From Pelagibacteraceae bacterium (GTDB lineage: Bacteria; Pseudomonadota; Alphaproteobacteria; Pelagibacterales; Pelagibacteraceae): a DNA stretch of 64,000 nucleotides. The position numbers were made by a program, and so were the translations under genes. The stretch covers positions 1-64,000 of the forward strand of contig SHWS01000002.1 of assembly GCA_009693705.1 (NCBI GenBank). The letters are read 5' to 3'. This document shows positions 28,756 to 39,086 of this stretch, piece after piece (the first letter of the stretch is position 1; every line of letters begins with the position of its first letter). The notes under the pieces were generated by a model that was not told the origin of the DNA, did not search any database, and saw nothing but the letters and a program-made list of their open reading frames with translations.

Positions 28756-29940
28756 GTGCAGAAATTTAAATCAGTTGAAGATCTGGTAAATCAACTGAAA
28801 CCTGAAAAACCTGTATATTGCATCAGAAAGCATTCTGTTCAAACAGCTGTAAAATACTTTAAAAGTAATTTTCCTGGAAAAGTTTTGTATGCTGTTAAAA
28901 CAAATCCTTATCCAGAAGTTATTAAAACGATAATTGAGAGTGGTATTGATCAATTTGACGTAGCATCAATTAATGAAATAAAAAATATTAGACAATTCAG
29001 CTCAACTGCAAAATGCAATTATATGCATACTGTTAAAAGTCGAGAAAGTATTAGCGAAGCATATTTTAATTATGGAGTTAAAATATTCTCACTGGACACA
29101 AAGGATGAATTAATAAAAATAATTCAATCTACAAAAAACGCAAAAGATTTAGAATTATTTGTTAGGATCGCTGTGTCAAATGAACATGCTGAAATAGATT
29201 TATCTAAAAAATTTGGTGCACTTAATTCGGAAGCTGTTGGTTTACTAAGATTAACAAAACAATTTGCGAATAAAGTTGGTTTGAGTTTTCATGTTGGATC
29301 ACAATGTATGCATCCTATTTCTTATAAAAAGGGAATAATTGAAATTGGAAATGTAATTAAAAGATCTAAGATTGTTCCAGATTTCATAAATGTAGGAGGA
29401 GGCTTTCCAGCAATTTATCCTGATTTAGTTCCTCAAACATTAGAAAACTATTTTAATGAAATTAAAGCTGGTTTAGAAAATTTGAAACTTGAAAAATTAC
29501 CTCAAATTATATGTGAACCTGGTAGAGCTATAGTTGCTGAAAGTGGTTCAACTATAGTAAGAGTTAACCTTAGAAAGAAACAAAAGCTTTATATAAACGA
29601 TGGAACATACGGAACTCTGTTCGATGCTGGCACTCCGAATATAGTTTACCCTTCTAGAATGATTAAAGATAATTCAAGTAAAATTATTTCAAAAAAATTA
29701 ACTGCTTTTGATTTTTTTGGGCCAACATGTGATAGCATGGATTATATGAAAGGTCCTTTTCTCCTCCCAAACAATATTAAAGAAAATGATTATATTGAGT
29801 TGGGTCAATTAGGAGCTTATGGTTTAACATTTAGAACCGGATTCAATGGATTTTATTCAAATGAAGTGTATGAAGTCGAAGATAATCCGATTATGAGCAT
29901 GTACGCTAAAGATCATAATAAAGCTACATTAGTAGCTTAA
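28756..29940 (+). CDS. Ornithine/lysine/DAP decarboxylase family 2 (fold III PLP) enzyme, probable ornithine decarboxylase
   Basis: YAVKTNPYPEV PLP lysine motif, HVGSQC, EPGRAIVA, FFGPTCDSMDYM. GTG start at 28756 is preceded by GGAGG at 28743; ORF track starts at a TTG that overlaps the SD. Confidence 0.85.
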   Translation: MQKFKSVEDLVNQLKPEKPVYCIRKHSVQTAVKYFKSNFPGKVLYAVKTNPYPEVIKTIIESGIDQFDVASINEIKNIRQFSSTAKCNYMHTVKSRESISEAYFNYGVKIFSLDTKDELIKIIQSTKNAKDLELFVRIAVSNEHAEIDLSKKFGALNSEAVGLLRLTKQFANKVGLSFHVGSQCMHPISYKKGIIEIGNVIKRSKIVPDFINVGGGFPAIYPDLVPQTLENYFNEIKAGLENLKLEKLPQIICEPGRAIVAESGSTIVRVNLRKKQKLYINDGTYGTLFDAGTPNIVYPSRMIKDNSSKIISKKLTAFDFFGPTCDSMDYMKGPFLLPNNIKENDYIELGQLGAYGLTFRTGFNGFYSNEVYEVEDNPIMSMYAKDHNKATLVA

Positions 29941-30983
29941 TGTTAGAAAATAAAAGCTTAGGCCATAATAGCAAAAAAGACTTCTTAAAAGATCCCGTTG
30001 AACATATTGATATTACTTCCTTTGATGCTCGAAAAATTATCTCATCTATGGAAAAAATGTCTTTTGTTTCTAGAGAAACAGCTAAAGCTGCTAATATTTA
30101 TAATGAAATGCTCAAGGATAACGATTGTACTATCTTTCTAACACTTGCAGGATCTACTTCTGCGGGTGGTTGTATGAATATTTATAAAGATCTTGTTAAA
30201 TATAATATGGTTGATGCAATCGTTGCTACTGGAGCATCTATTGTTGATATGGATTTTTTTGAAGCCTTAGGTTTTAAACATTATCAAGGCTCGCAGTTTC
30301 AAGATGATACTGAACTTAGAAAAAATTATATAGATAGGATTTATGACACTTACATTGATGAAGAAGAACTACAAATGTGTGATAAAAAAATTTGTGAAAT
30401 TGCTGATACGTTAGAACCTAAAAGTTATACCTCAAGAGAATTTATATATGAAATGGGAAAATACCTTAAAAAAAATTCTATTAAAAAAAACTCCTTAATA
30501 GAAACCGCATATGATAATGATGTGCCAATTTTTTGTCCTGCTTTTACAGATTCAAGTGCTGGATTTGGTCTTGTAATTCACCAAGAAAAAAATCCAAAAA
30601 AACATATCACGATAGACTCCATTCGAGAATTTAGAGAACTTACTGAAATCAAAATACAATCTAAAAGATCAGGATTATTTATGATTGGTGGTGGAGTTCC
30701 AAAAAACTTTATTCAAGATACTGTTATATGTGCTGAGCTTCTTGGTAAAGAAGTTAGTATGCATAAATACGCTGTACAAATAACTGTAGCTGATTCTAGA
30801 GACGGAGCCTGCAGCAGTTCCACTCTCAAAGAAGCAAGCTCTTGGGGAAAAGTTGATGTTACTAAAGAACAAATGGTTTTTGCAGAAGCAACCAGTGTAT
30901 TACCTTTAATTGCCAGTGATGTTTATCACAGAGGTGAATGGAAAAGTAGAACAAGAAAAAATTTTACAAAAATTTTCGGATAA
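29940..30983 (+). CDS. Deoxyhypusine synthase-like protein (probable homospermidine synthase)
   Basis: LTLAGSTSAGGCM, VATGASIVDMDFFEALGF, EASSWGKVDV with DHS-type active-site Lys. Confidence 0.85.
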   Translation: MLENKSLGHNSKKDFLKDPVEHIDITSFDARKIISSMEKMSFVSRETAKAANIYNEMLKDNDCTIFLTLAGSTSAGGCMNIYKDLVKYNMVDAIVATGASIVDMDFFEALGFKHYQGSQFQDDTELRKNYIDRIYDTYIDEEELQMCDKKICEIADTLEPKSYTSREFIYEMGKYLKKNSIKKNSLIETAYDNDVPIFCPAFTDSSAGFGLVIHQEKNPKKHITIDSIREFRELTEIKIQSKRSGLFMIGGGVPKNFIQDTVICAELLGKEVSMHKYAVQITVADSRDGACSSSTLKEASSWGKVDVTKEQMVFAEATSVLPLIASDVYHRGEWKSRTRKNFTKIFG

Positions 30984-30986
30984 AAA

Positions 30987-31862
30987 TTGAAATATCTCTC
31001 AAATAAAAACGGATTTCTTGGAATAGATGATAATATTAAATTTAAAGAAAAAGTTATAATAATTCCATTTGGTTTAGAAAAAACAGTAAGCTATGGAGGT
31101 GGAACAAAAAATGGTCCTAAAGAAATAATAAAAGCATCCCATCAAGTTGAATTGTATGATGAAGAGTTAAATTGTGAACCTTATAAGAAAATTGGTATCA
31201 AAACATTAAAACCCTTTAAAATTGATAAAAATATAAAAAAAGCTCTTGGAAAGATGTCTAAAATTAATGAGGAGATTTTAAATAAAAATCTTTTTCCATT
31301 AACCTTTGGTGGAGAACATTCAATAACACCCGGATGCATAGAGCCATTTACTAAGAAATTTAAAAAAATATGTCTTTTACACTTTGATGCACACGCTGAT
31401 CTTCGTGAAAGTTACAATGGAGAAAAATTTTCTCACGCATCTGCCATAAGAAGATGCCTTGATTATTCTAATGTTTCTGTAATTTCTTTTGGTATTAGAA
31501 ATATCTCAGAAAGTGAAATTCCATTTTTAAAAAAAAATTCTTATAGAATAAAAATATTTTGGGCAAAGGATAAGGCTAAATGGGATCTCAAAAAATTCAA
31601 AAAAATGATAAAAGATAAAACAGTTTATCTTACATTTGATGTTGATGGTCTAGATTCAAGTATTATGCCAGCAACAGGCACACCTGAGCCTGGAGGTTTG
31701 CTTTGGCAGGAAACGTTGGATATAATTAAAATTGCTGCAAAAAATTCTAAAATAGTTGGCGCTGATATAAACGAACTATCTCCAATAAAAGGATTTGATT
31801 CATATAACTTTTTAGTGGCAAAATTAGCTTATAAAATTTTATCTTATAAATTTTTATATTAG
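30987..31862 (+). CDS. speB: Agmatinase/arginase-family ureohydrolase
   Basis: FGGEHSITPG, LHFDAHADLRESYNG, TFDVDGLDSSIMPATGTPEPGG. Confidence 0.92.
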   Translation: MKYLSNKNGFLGIDDNIKFKEKVIIIPFGLEKTVSYGGGTKNGPKEIIKASHQVELYDEELNCEPYKKIGIKTLKPFKIDKNIKKALGKMSKINEEILNKNLFPLTFGGEHSITPGCIEPFTKKFKKICLLHFDAHADLRESYNGEKFSHASAIRRCLDYSNVSVISFGIRNISESEIPFLKKNSYRIKIFWAKDKAKWDLKKFKKMIKDKTVYLTFDVDGLDSSIMPATGTPEPGGLLWQETLDIIKIAAKNSKIVGADINELSPIKGFDSYNFLVAKLAYKILSYKFLY

Positions 31863-32413
31863 TTTTTGATAGGTTTAAGTAAAACTAATAATAATCTAAA
31901 AGGGATTAACATTACTAATGCTACAAAAATTTTGACAGCCAAGTCTCCCAATGAAAGAGTAATCCAAGGCATCTCTGTTCCATAAAAAGATATGGAAAAA
32001 AAAATAAAAGTATCAATGACTGAGCCAACCAATGAAGAAGTAAATGGCGCTATAAACCATTTTTTTTTTCTAAAATAATCAAAAATCTGAATATCTATTA
32101 GTTGAGCAATTAAAAATGCAGTTCCTGAGCCAATAGCAATTCTGATCGAAATTAAATCTTCAAAATTAGTGGAAAAAAAAAGAGTAAAACTAACTCCTAT
32201 CACAAATCCAATATAAACAATTTTTCTAGCAATTAACTTACCATAAAATCTATTGGCTATATCAGTAATCAAAAATGCGATTGGGTAGCTAAAAGCACCA
32301 TAAGTTAGTATTTCCTCTAATTCATAATAGCCAACTGGAAACTGGACTAAATAATTTGAGGCTAGAACAACTACTCCCATTAAAAATGGGAGTGTTATTA
32401 ATAACTTTGTCAT
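31859..32413 (-). CDS. Queuosine precursor transporter, YhhQ/VUT family
   Basis: AFSYPIAFLITDIANRFYG, AFLIAQLIDIQIFDYFR, SSLVGSVIDTFIFF. Confidence 0.85.
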   Translation of the reverse strand: MTKLLITLPFLMGVVVLASNYLVQFPVGYYELEEILTYGAFSYPIAFLITDIANRFYGKLIARKIVYIGFVIGVSFTLFFSTNFEDLISIRIAIGSGTAFLIAQLIDIQIFDYFRKKKWFIAPFTSSLVGSVIDTFIFFSISFYGTEMPWITLSLGDLAVKIFVALVMLIPFRLLLVLLKPIKN

Positions 32414-32724
32414 TATACAGATTTAACTACAGATATTTTCTTAAATGGAGACTTAATTAAAATACTTTTTTTTAGTTTTTTTAGTCTTGGTGATAAGTTT
32501 TTATTTTTGACGGCTTTTAAAAATTCATCAAAACTTCCCTTTTTATCAACTGATCTTACACCCGCAACACTTACTCTTAATTTTAAACTTCTTTTTAAAA
32601 GTTCACTTGTAAATTTTACTCTTTTAAGATTCGGCAAAAATCTTCTATGAGTCTTGTTGTTAGCATGACTAACATTATGACCATACATTGGAATTTTTCC
32701 AGTTAATTCACATTTTTTTGACAT
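32413..32724 (-). CDS. rpmB: 50S ribosomal protein L28
   Basis: [29 protein letters not shown]. Confidence 0.97.
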   Translation of the reverse strand: MSKKCELTGKIPMYGHNVSHANNKTHRRFLPNLKRVKFTSELLKRSLKLRVSVAGVRSVDKKGSFDEFLKAVKNKNLSPRLKKLKKSILIKSPFKKISVVKSV

Positions 32725-32736
32725 AATAACAGTGCC

Positions 32737-32765
32737 TATATAAGACCAGTTATCGATTGCGTCAA
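32737..32765 (-). promoter_or_regulatory. Sigma-70 promoter for rpmB
   Basis: Minus strand TTGACG-N17-TATATA, -10 ends 12 nt before ATG. Confidence 0.65.
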
Positions 32766-32776
32766 GTTTATTAGAT

Positions 32777-33829
32777 TTAAGATAAAGTTTTATTTCCTAT
32801 AATTTCTGTAAAATTCTTTACTCCAACTCTCAATAATAATTCACTAAGCTCTTTTTTAATCATGTAAGTAATATTTGGACCTTTAAAAACCATCCCGGTA
32901 TAAATTTGAATTAAATCTGCTCCTGCTAAAAATTTAGCATATGCACTTTTTCCTGAGTCTACACCGCCTACTCCAATTATTTTTATTCTGCCTTTAAGTA
33001 ATTTATAAAATTTACTAATTAAAATATTTGACTTATTTTCAATTGGCTTACCTGACAATCCTCCTTTTTGAATTTTTTGGATGTCTATAAGTTCATTTCT
33101 AGTTGACTCAGATGAATTAGAAATAATAATTCCCTCAATATTATTTTCTAATAATATCTCAGAGATTTGATTTATTTGATTTTCAGTAATATCTGGGGAA
33201 ATTTTTACAACTATAGGAATTGTTGTTTCTAAGATTTTTTTTTCTTTATTAATAGATTTTAATAATTCTTCAAGTTTACTCTGTTGATGAAAATTTCTTA
33301 GATTTTCAGTATTTGGTGAAGAAATATTAATTGTAATATAATCTGCTACTTCATAAAAAGTTTTTAAACCTATCAGATAATCTTTCAGTCTGTCCTCTGA
33401 ATCTTTGTTTGGACCAATATTAATTCCTAGTAAACCAATTTTTTTATTTAATTTAATTCTATTAATAACTTCTTCAGCGCCATGATTATTAAAACCAAGT
33501 CTATTAATTAAGGCTTGATCTTCAATAAGTCTAAAAACTCTAGGCTTGGGGTTTCCATATTGTTGAATAGGAGTAATTGTTCCAACCTCTACAAATCCAA
33601 AACCAAGTTTAAATAAAGAATTGTATACTTCAGCATTTTTATCAAACCCTGCTGCCATTCCAATTGGATTATTTAATTCTTTATTAAAAATTTTTGTTTT
33701 AAAAAAAGACTCATCGATGTTTTGATCAAAAATATTAGAAACCAAATTTAATTTTAAAGATTTAATTGCTAGACTATGGGCTGTTTCAGGATCTAGTTTA
33801 AAAATTAAAGATCTAAGCTTTGAAAACAT
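32777..33829 (-). CDS. pyrD: Dihydroorotate dehydrogenase (class 2, quinone)
   Basis: [39 protein letters not shown]. Confidence 0.96.
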   Translation of the reverse strand: MFSKLRSLIFKLDPETAHSLAIKSLKLNLVSNIFDQNIDESFFKTKIFNKELNNPIGMAAGFDKNAEVYNSLFKLGFGFVEVGTITPIQQYGNPKPRVFRLIEDQALINRLGFNNHGAEEVINRIKLNKKIGLLGINIGPNKDSEDRLKDYLIGLKTFYEVADYITINISSPNTENLRNFHQQSKLEELLKSINKEKKILETTIPIVVKISPDITENQINQISEILLENNIEGIIISNSSESTRNELIDIQKIQKGGLSGKPIENKSNILISKFYKLLKGRIKIIGVGGVDSGKSAYAKFLAGADLIQIYTGMVFKGPNITYMIKKELSELLLRVGVKNFTEIIGNKTLS

Positions 33830-35391
33830 TATTTTAATTTATTTATTATAAGTTCTTTAGTCTCTTTAACACCAAAAAAGCTTATAAAAAAACCCATTCT
33901 TGGTCCATTCTCGTCTCCAAAAACAACTTCGTAAATTAATTTAAACCAATTTCTTAAATTTTCGGCATATCCATTTTCTTTACCTGTGGAATAAATCAAT
34001 GTTTGAATATCTTCTGGAGACATAGTATCGTTACATTTTTCAAGAGTCTTTACTAAAGCTTTAAGTGCTAGTTTTTCAATATCATTTGGTGATTTATATT
34101 TTTTCTGAGATTTTATTACGTCATTAAAATATTTAATTGCATACCCAACTAAACTATCAAAAACAGGAAAATTTTTTTCTAATATATCAGGCTTATATTT
34201 TTTTATAAATTTCCATAGAAGTTCCTTACTATTAGCATTGCTTGCCTCTACTAAATTAAGCAACATTGAAAATGTCATAATTGTTGCCTCTCTTGGAATT
34301 TTACCGTTATGGACATGCCAAACAGGATTCATTAACAATTCTAATTCATCTTGCTGCTTTGCTTTTTCAATGCAATCTAAGTATTCATCAACAGCTTTTG
34401 GAACTATCTCTTTATAAAGTTTTTTTGCTCTTTTAGGATTTTGATACATGTATAAAGATAGACTTTCAGGGGAGGCATAGCTCAACCACTGGTCAATAGT
34501 AATACCATTACCTTTAGATTTTGAAATTTTTTCACCTTTTTCATCTAAAAAAAGTTCATAAGCAAAACCAGATGGACTTTTTTTTCCAATTAATTTTATT
34601 ATTTTTGCAGATAAAATAGCGCTTTCAATTAAATCCTTGCCATACATTTCAAAATCAACATCAAGCGCATACCATCTCATTGCCCAGTCAACTTTCCACT
34701 GTAATTTACAATTTCCATCAAAAATACTTTTTTCTGTTTTTTTTCCATTATTGTCAAAAATAATTTTTGATTTCTTTTTGTCAATTTCTAAAACTGGAAC
34801 TTCTAATACTCGATTAGTATCCGGGCAAATTGGTAAAAATGGGCTATAAGTTTTTTGACGTTCTTTTCCTAAAGTGGGTATTATAACATCCATAATACTT
34901 TCATAATTATCTAAAATAATTTGTAATGTTGGATTGAAAAAACCACTTTTATAAAGTGAAGTAGAGCTTTTAAAAGTATATTTAAAATTAAAATTATTTA
35001 AAAAAACTTTTAACATTTCATTATTATGTTCTCCAAAACTAGTAAATTTTTTAAAAGGATCCGGAACTTGACTAAGAGGTTTGTGAAGATTTAATCTTAG
35101 CAATTCTTGATTTGGCACATTTTCTGGAACTTTTCTTAAACCATCCATATCATCAGAAAATGTAATAATTTCTGTTGGAAGATCACTTAATTGATTTAAA
35201 GCATTAACCATCATAGAAGTTCTTGCGACTTCACCAAAAGTCCCAATATGCGGTAGACCACTGGGACCATAACCTGTTTGGAGTGTTACTTTTCCTTTTT
35301 TCTCAATAAAAGATTTTCTTTCATGAAGCAATTTTTTTGCTTCAACAAAAGGCCATGCACTTGTTTTATCTAAATTCTCCTTTTTAATCAT
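33829..35391 (-). CDS. lysS: Class I lysyl-tRNA synthetase
   Basis: TGYGPSGLPHIGTFGE and KISKSKGNG class I signatures; archaeal-type LysRS. Confidence 0.93.
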   Translation of the reverse strand: MIKKENLDKTSAWPFVEAKKLLHERKSFIEKKGKVTLQTGYGPSGLPHIGTFGEVARTSMMVNALNQLSDLPTEIITFSDDMDGLRKVPENVPNQELLRLNLHKPLSQVPDPFKKFTSFGEHNNEMLKVFLNNFNFKYTFKSSTSLYKSGFFNPTLQIILDNYESIMDVIIPTLGKERQKTYSPFLPICPDTNRVLEVPVLEIDKKKSKIIFDNNGKKTEKSIFDGNCKLQWKVDWAMRWYALDVDFEMYGKDLIESAILSAKIIKLIGKKSPSGFAYELFLDEKGEKISKSKGNGITIDQWLSYASPESLSLYMYQNPKRAKKLYKEIVPKAVDEYLDCIEKAKQQDELELLMNPVWHVHNGKIPREATIMTFSMLLNLVEASNANSKELLWKFIKKYKPDILEKNFPVFDSLVGYAIKYFNDVIKSQKKYKSPNDIEKLALKALVKTLEKCNDTMSPEDIQTLIYSTGKENGYAENLRNWFKLIYEVVFGDENGPRMGFFISFFGVKETKELIINKLK

Positions 35392-35481
35392 TAATTATAC
35401 TTACAAAAAATCTAATATTGGCCCTTTTATTAATTCTTATAGAGTTGAAATTTATTTACCATAAAATAATGTTCTCTCAAA

Positions 35482-36921
35482 ATGTCTAATTATAAAACAG
35501 TTTTTTTTACACTTGGAATTTTACAAATAATTCTTGGTCTGTTTATGTTGTTGCCAATAATTACTCAATTTACTTATTCAGAAATAGATCCATCCTTCGT
35601 TGGTGCGTCTCTTATAACAATAGTTATGGGAACTTTATTTTATATAACAAACTTAGATCATGATAAAAAATTAAATTTACAACAAGCATTTTTATTAACT
35701 GCTTTATCTTGGTTAACCGTAGCTATCTTTGGATCCTTGCCATTCATATTTTCCAGTATGGAGTTCTCAGTTACTGACTCTTTTTTTGAAAGTATGTCGG
35801 GTATTACTACAACAGGATCAACTATTATTTCAGATTTAGAAAATGCCCCTAAAAGTATTTTACTTTGGAGAGCAATACTTCAGTGGTTAGGTGGAATTGG
35901 TATTGTTGTGATGGCGATTACACTAATGCCAATTATGAATGTTGGTGGAATGCAATTATTTAAAATTTCCAACAATGATTCTTCAGAGAAAATTATGCCA
36001 AAATCAAAAGAAATTGGTTTAAGGTTAATTTATATTTATTTGGGTTTAACAACACTTTGTGCTTTAACTTATAAAATTTTTGGCTTAGGAAATTTTGACA
36101 GTTTAACTCACTCAATGACAACTGTAGCTACAGGTGGTTTTTCAAATTATAATGAGTCTATAGGCTACTTTAATAATATTTATATAGAAATCTCATCAAT
36201 GATTTTTATGATTTTGGGTAGTCTGCCCTTTATTGCTTACATAAAATTCATTAATGGAGACAAAAAAATTTTAATTTCTGATGTTCAAATAAAAACTTTT
36301 TTAAAGATAATTGTTGGAGCAGTTTTTGTTTTATCTATTTATTTAATAGTTAACAATGATTACCAATTAAATTTAAGGTCAGTCTTTTTTAGTGTTATTT
36401 CAATTATAACCGGCACTGGATACGTCAATGCTGAATTTGATCAATGGGGAAGTTTTCCTTTAACTTTGTTTTTAGTGTTAATGTTTATAGGTGGTTGTGC
36501 TGGCTCAACTTCTTGCGGTATTAAAATATTTAGAATTCAGATTCTATATTTATATATTATAAAACAACTTAAAAAAATTATTTATCCAAACGGCATTTTT
36601 ATAATTAAGTATAATAAAAACTTTGTCGATGATAGATTTATTGCCTCTATTATTTCTTTTATCTTTTTATATTTTGTAATTTTCCTATTATTAACTGCTA
36701 TATTATCTTTGACTGGTCTAGATTTTATTACGGCAATATCTGGCGCAGCTTCCTCAATTTCTAATGTCGGTGCAGGTTTAGGATCTACAATTGGATCTAG
36801 TGGAAATCTTTCCTCATTACCTGATATTGCAAAATGGGCTTTAACTTTAGGGATGATTTTAGGTAGACTTGAGCTTTTTACAATATTAGTATTATTCTTA
36901 CCTTCTTTTTGGAGAAATTAA
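35482..36921 (+). CDS. trkH: TrkH-family potassium uptake protein
   Basis: FESMSGITTTGSTI, LQWLGGIGIVVMAITLMP, FIGGCAGSTSCGIKIFR. Confidence 0.93.
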   Translation: MSNYKTVFFTLGILQIILGLFMLLPIITQFTYSEIDPSFVGASLITIVMGTLFYITNLDHDKKLNLQQAFLLTALSWLTVAIFGSLPFIFSSMEFSVTDSFFESMSGITTTGSTIISDLENAPKSILLWRAILQWLGGIGIVVMAITLMPIMNVGGMQLFKISNNDSSEKIMPKSKEIGLRLIYIYLGLTTLCALTYKIFGLGNFDSLTHSMTTVATGGFSNYNESIGYFNNIYIEISSMIFMILGSLPFIAYIKFINGDKKILISDVQIKTFLKIIVGAVFVLSIYLIVNNDYQLNLRSVFFSVISIITGTGYVNAEFDQWGSFPLTLFLVLMFIGGCAGSTSCGIKIFRIQILYLYIIKQLKKIIYPNGIFIIKYNKNFVDDRFIASIISFIFLYFVIFLLLTAILSLTGLDFITAISGAASSISNVGAGLGSTIGSSGNLSSLPDIAKWALTLGMILGRLELFTILVLFLPSFWRN

Positions 36922-36922
36922 A

Positions 36923-38341
36923 ATGCTAGAAATAAAAAAACAATCTTTATCTGAAACTTTTTCTGTTTATTTTGATAGTAGAATGTCAAAAATTTTATTG
37001 TTGGGTGCTATCTCTGGATTTCCTTGGGTTTTAATTGGAAGTAGTCTGACTCTTTGGCTTCAAGAAAATGGGTTAGATAGAACAACTATTGGATGGGCTG
37101 GTTTAATTTTTGTAGTCTATTCATTTAATTTTTTGTGGGCACCTTTAATTGATAGAATAAAAATTCCATATTTGACAAAAAAAATTGGACATAGAAAAAG
37201 TTGGATACTATTAATGCAATTATTAATATTAATTTCCCTTTTTATGTGGAGTATTATAAATCCAACAGAAAATTTAATATTAAAAGTTTCAAATTTAGAA
37301 TTATCCATATCTCAATTTTCTTTAATAATTGCTGTAGGTTTATTGATAGCAGTAACCTCTGCAACTCAAGATATTACTGTTGATGCATTAAGAATTGAAC
37401 AAATTGGAAAAAGTGAGGGAAAATCAATGGCTGCGGGTGCTGCAATAGCTGTTGTTGGGTGGTGGAGTGGATATAAATTAGGCGGTGTAGTTGCATTATT
37501 TTCAGCTGAATATTTGGAAAGTTTAGGCTTTAAAAATTATTGGCAACTAACATTTTTAATTTTAGGTGGAATTATAATATTTATGAATATTGGTCTAATA
37601 TTTATCAAAGAATCAGATGATTTTAAAAGAGAGAGTTCCCAAAAAATAAATGATCAATTGATTTCTAATAAATTTAAAAATCAAAATGTTTTAACAAATT
37701 TTTTTACTTGGATCGGTGGAACTATAAGTGGACCAATTATAAGTTTTTTTAAAAAAAATGGTTTTTCAGTTGCAATAGGGATACTAGGGTTTGTTTTTTT
37801 ATTTAAGATTGGAGAGGCTTTTCTGGGTCGGATGTCAATTGTTTTCTACAAAGAACTAGGATTTAGCAAAACCGATATAGCCATTTATTCAAAAACATTA
37901 GGTTGGATCACAACTGTAATTTTTACATTATTGGGCGGATTATTTGTAATTAGATCAGGTGTTTTAAAAGCAATGTTTTTAGCTGGTATATTTATGGCTA
38001 GTACAAATTTATTGTTTAGCGTCCTTGCCTGGAGTGATAAATCTGAATTACTATTTGCTATTGCTGTAATTTTTGATGATATTGCTGCAGCATTTGCAAC
38101 GGTTGCTTTTGTTGCTTTTATTTCATTGCTAGTAGATAGAACATATACCGCAACACAATATGCATTATTAGCTTCACTTGGTACCGCCGGAAGAACTACT
38201 TTAGCGTCATCCTCAGGTGCAATGGTTGATTGGTTAAATGGAAATTGGGGTATTTTTTTCATTATAACAGCTGTTATGGTTATACCGTCATTAATATTAT
38301 TATGGTCGCTAAGAAAAAAAATAAAATTAAGTGAAAAGTGA
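36923..38341 (+). CDS. ampG: AmpG-like MFS (PAT family) muropeptide transporter
   Basis: GAISGFPWVLIGSSLTLWLQENGLDRTTIGW, SATQDITVDALRIE. Confidence 0.8.
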   Translation: MLEIKKQSLSETFSVYFDSRMSKILLLGAISGFPWVLIGSSLTLWLQENGLDRTTIGWAGLIFVVYSFNFLWAPLIDRIKIPYLTKKIGHRKSWILLMQLLILISLFMWSIINPTENLILKVSNLELSISQFSLIIAVGLLIAVTSATQDITVDALRIEQIGKSEGKSMAAGAAIAVVGWWSGYKLGGVVALFSAEYLESLGFKNYWQLTFLILGGIIIFMNIGLIFIKESDDFKRESSQKINDQLISNKFKNQNVLTNFFTWIGGTISGPIISFFKKNGFSVAIGILGFVFLFKIGEAFLGRMSIVFYKELGFSKTDIAIYSKTLGWITTVIFTLLGGLFVIRSGVLKAMFLAGIFMASTNLLFSVLAWSDKSELLFAIAVIFDDIAAAFATVAFVAFISLLVDRTYTATQYALLASLGTAGRTTLASSSGAMVDWLNGNWGIFFIITAVMVIPSLILLWSLRKKIKLSEK

Positions 38342-39086
38342 TTTTTATTTCAATAAAAGTTTAAATAATATTTATTTAAAACCTTCAATGAAGTCTGAGG
38401 TTAGTTCACAAATTTTATATGGGGAAAAATTTACTATCCTAAATAAAAATAAAAATTGGCTAAAAATCAAAACTAGCTATGATAAATATACTGGTTATAT
38501 AAAAAATAATAATTTTATAAAAAATTTCAAAGCTACTCATAAAATTTTTAAATTAAAATCTCAAATCTATAAAAAATTAAATAGTAAATTCATACCAATC
38601 ATAAAATTTATATATTTTGGGTCTAAAATTATGGTGATTGATCAATATAAAAATTTCGTAGAATTAGAAAAAAATATATGGATTAAAAAAGAAGATATAA
38701 AAAAATTTAATCATATTGAAAAAAACTTTTCTAAAATATTTAAATTATTTGTTAATACTAAATATTTATGGGGTGGTAAAAGTTGTAAAGGGATTGATTG
38801 TTCTGCCCTTGTTCAAATGTATTTCTATTATAATAACTTTTTTTTTCCTAGAGATTCGAAGGATCAAGTAAAATATTGTAAAAAAATATCAAATGATAAT
38901 TATAAAGTTGGCAATATAATTTACTGGAAGGGACACGTTGGAGTTTGTTTAAAGAATCAAAAATTTATTCATGCTTATGGACCTAAAAAAAAAGTAGTAA
39001 TAATGAACACCATACCAACTATCAAACTAATAAAAAAAAATGCTCATTTAAATGTTAAAAAAATTAGTAATATTAAAAATTATTAA
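38331..39086 (+). CDS. NlpC/P60 peptidase with N-terminal SH3-like domains, no signal peptide
   Basis: KYLWGGKSCKGIDCSALVQ catalytic Cys, WKGHVGV catalytic His; GTG start overlapping upstream ampG-like gene. Confidence 0.85.
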   Translation: MKSDFYFNKSLNNIYLKPSMKSEVSSQILYGEKFTILNKNKNWLKIKTSYDKYTGYIKNNNFIKNFKATHKIFKLKSQIYKKLNSKFIPIIKFIYFGSKIMVIDQYKNFVELEKNIWIKKEDIKKFNHIEKNFSKIFKLFVNTKYLWGGKSCKGIDCSALVQMYFYYNNFFFPRDSKDQVKYCKKISNDNYKVGNIIYWKGHVGVCLKNQKFIHAYGPKKKVVIMNTIPTIKLIKKNAHLNVKKISNIKNY

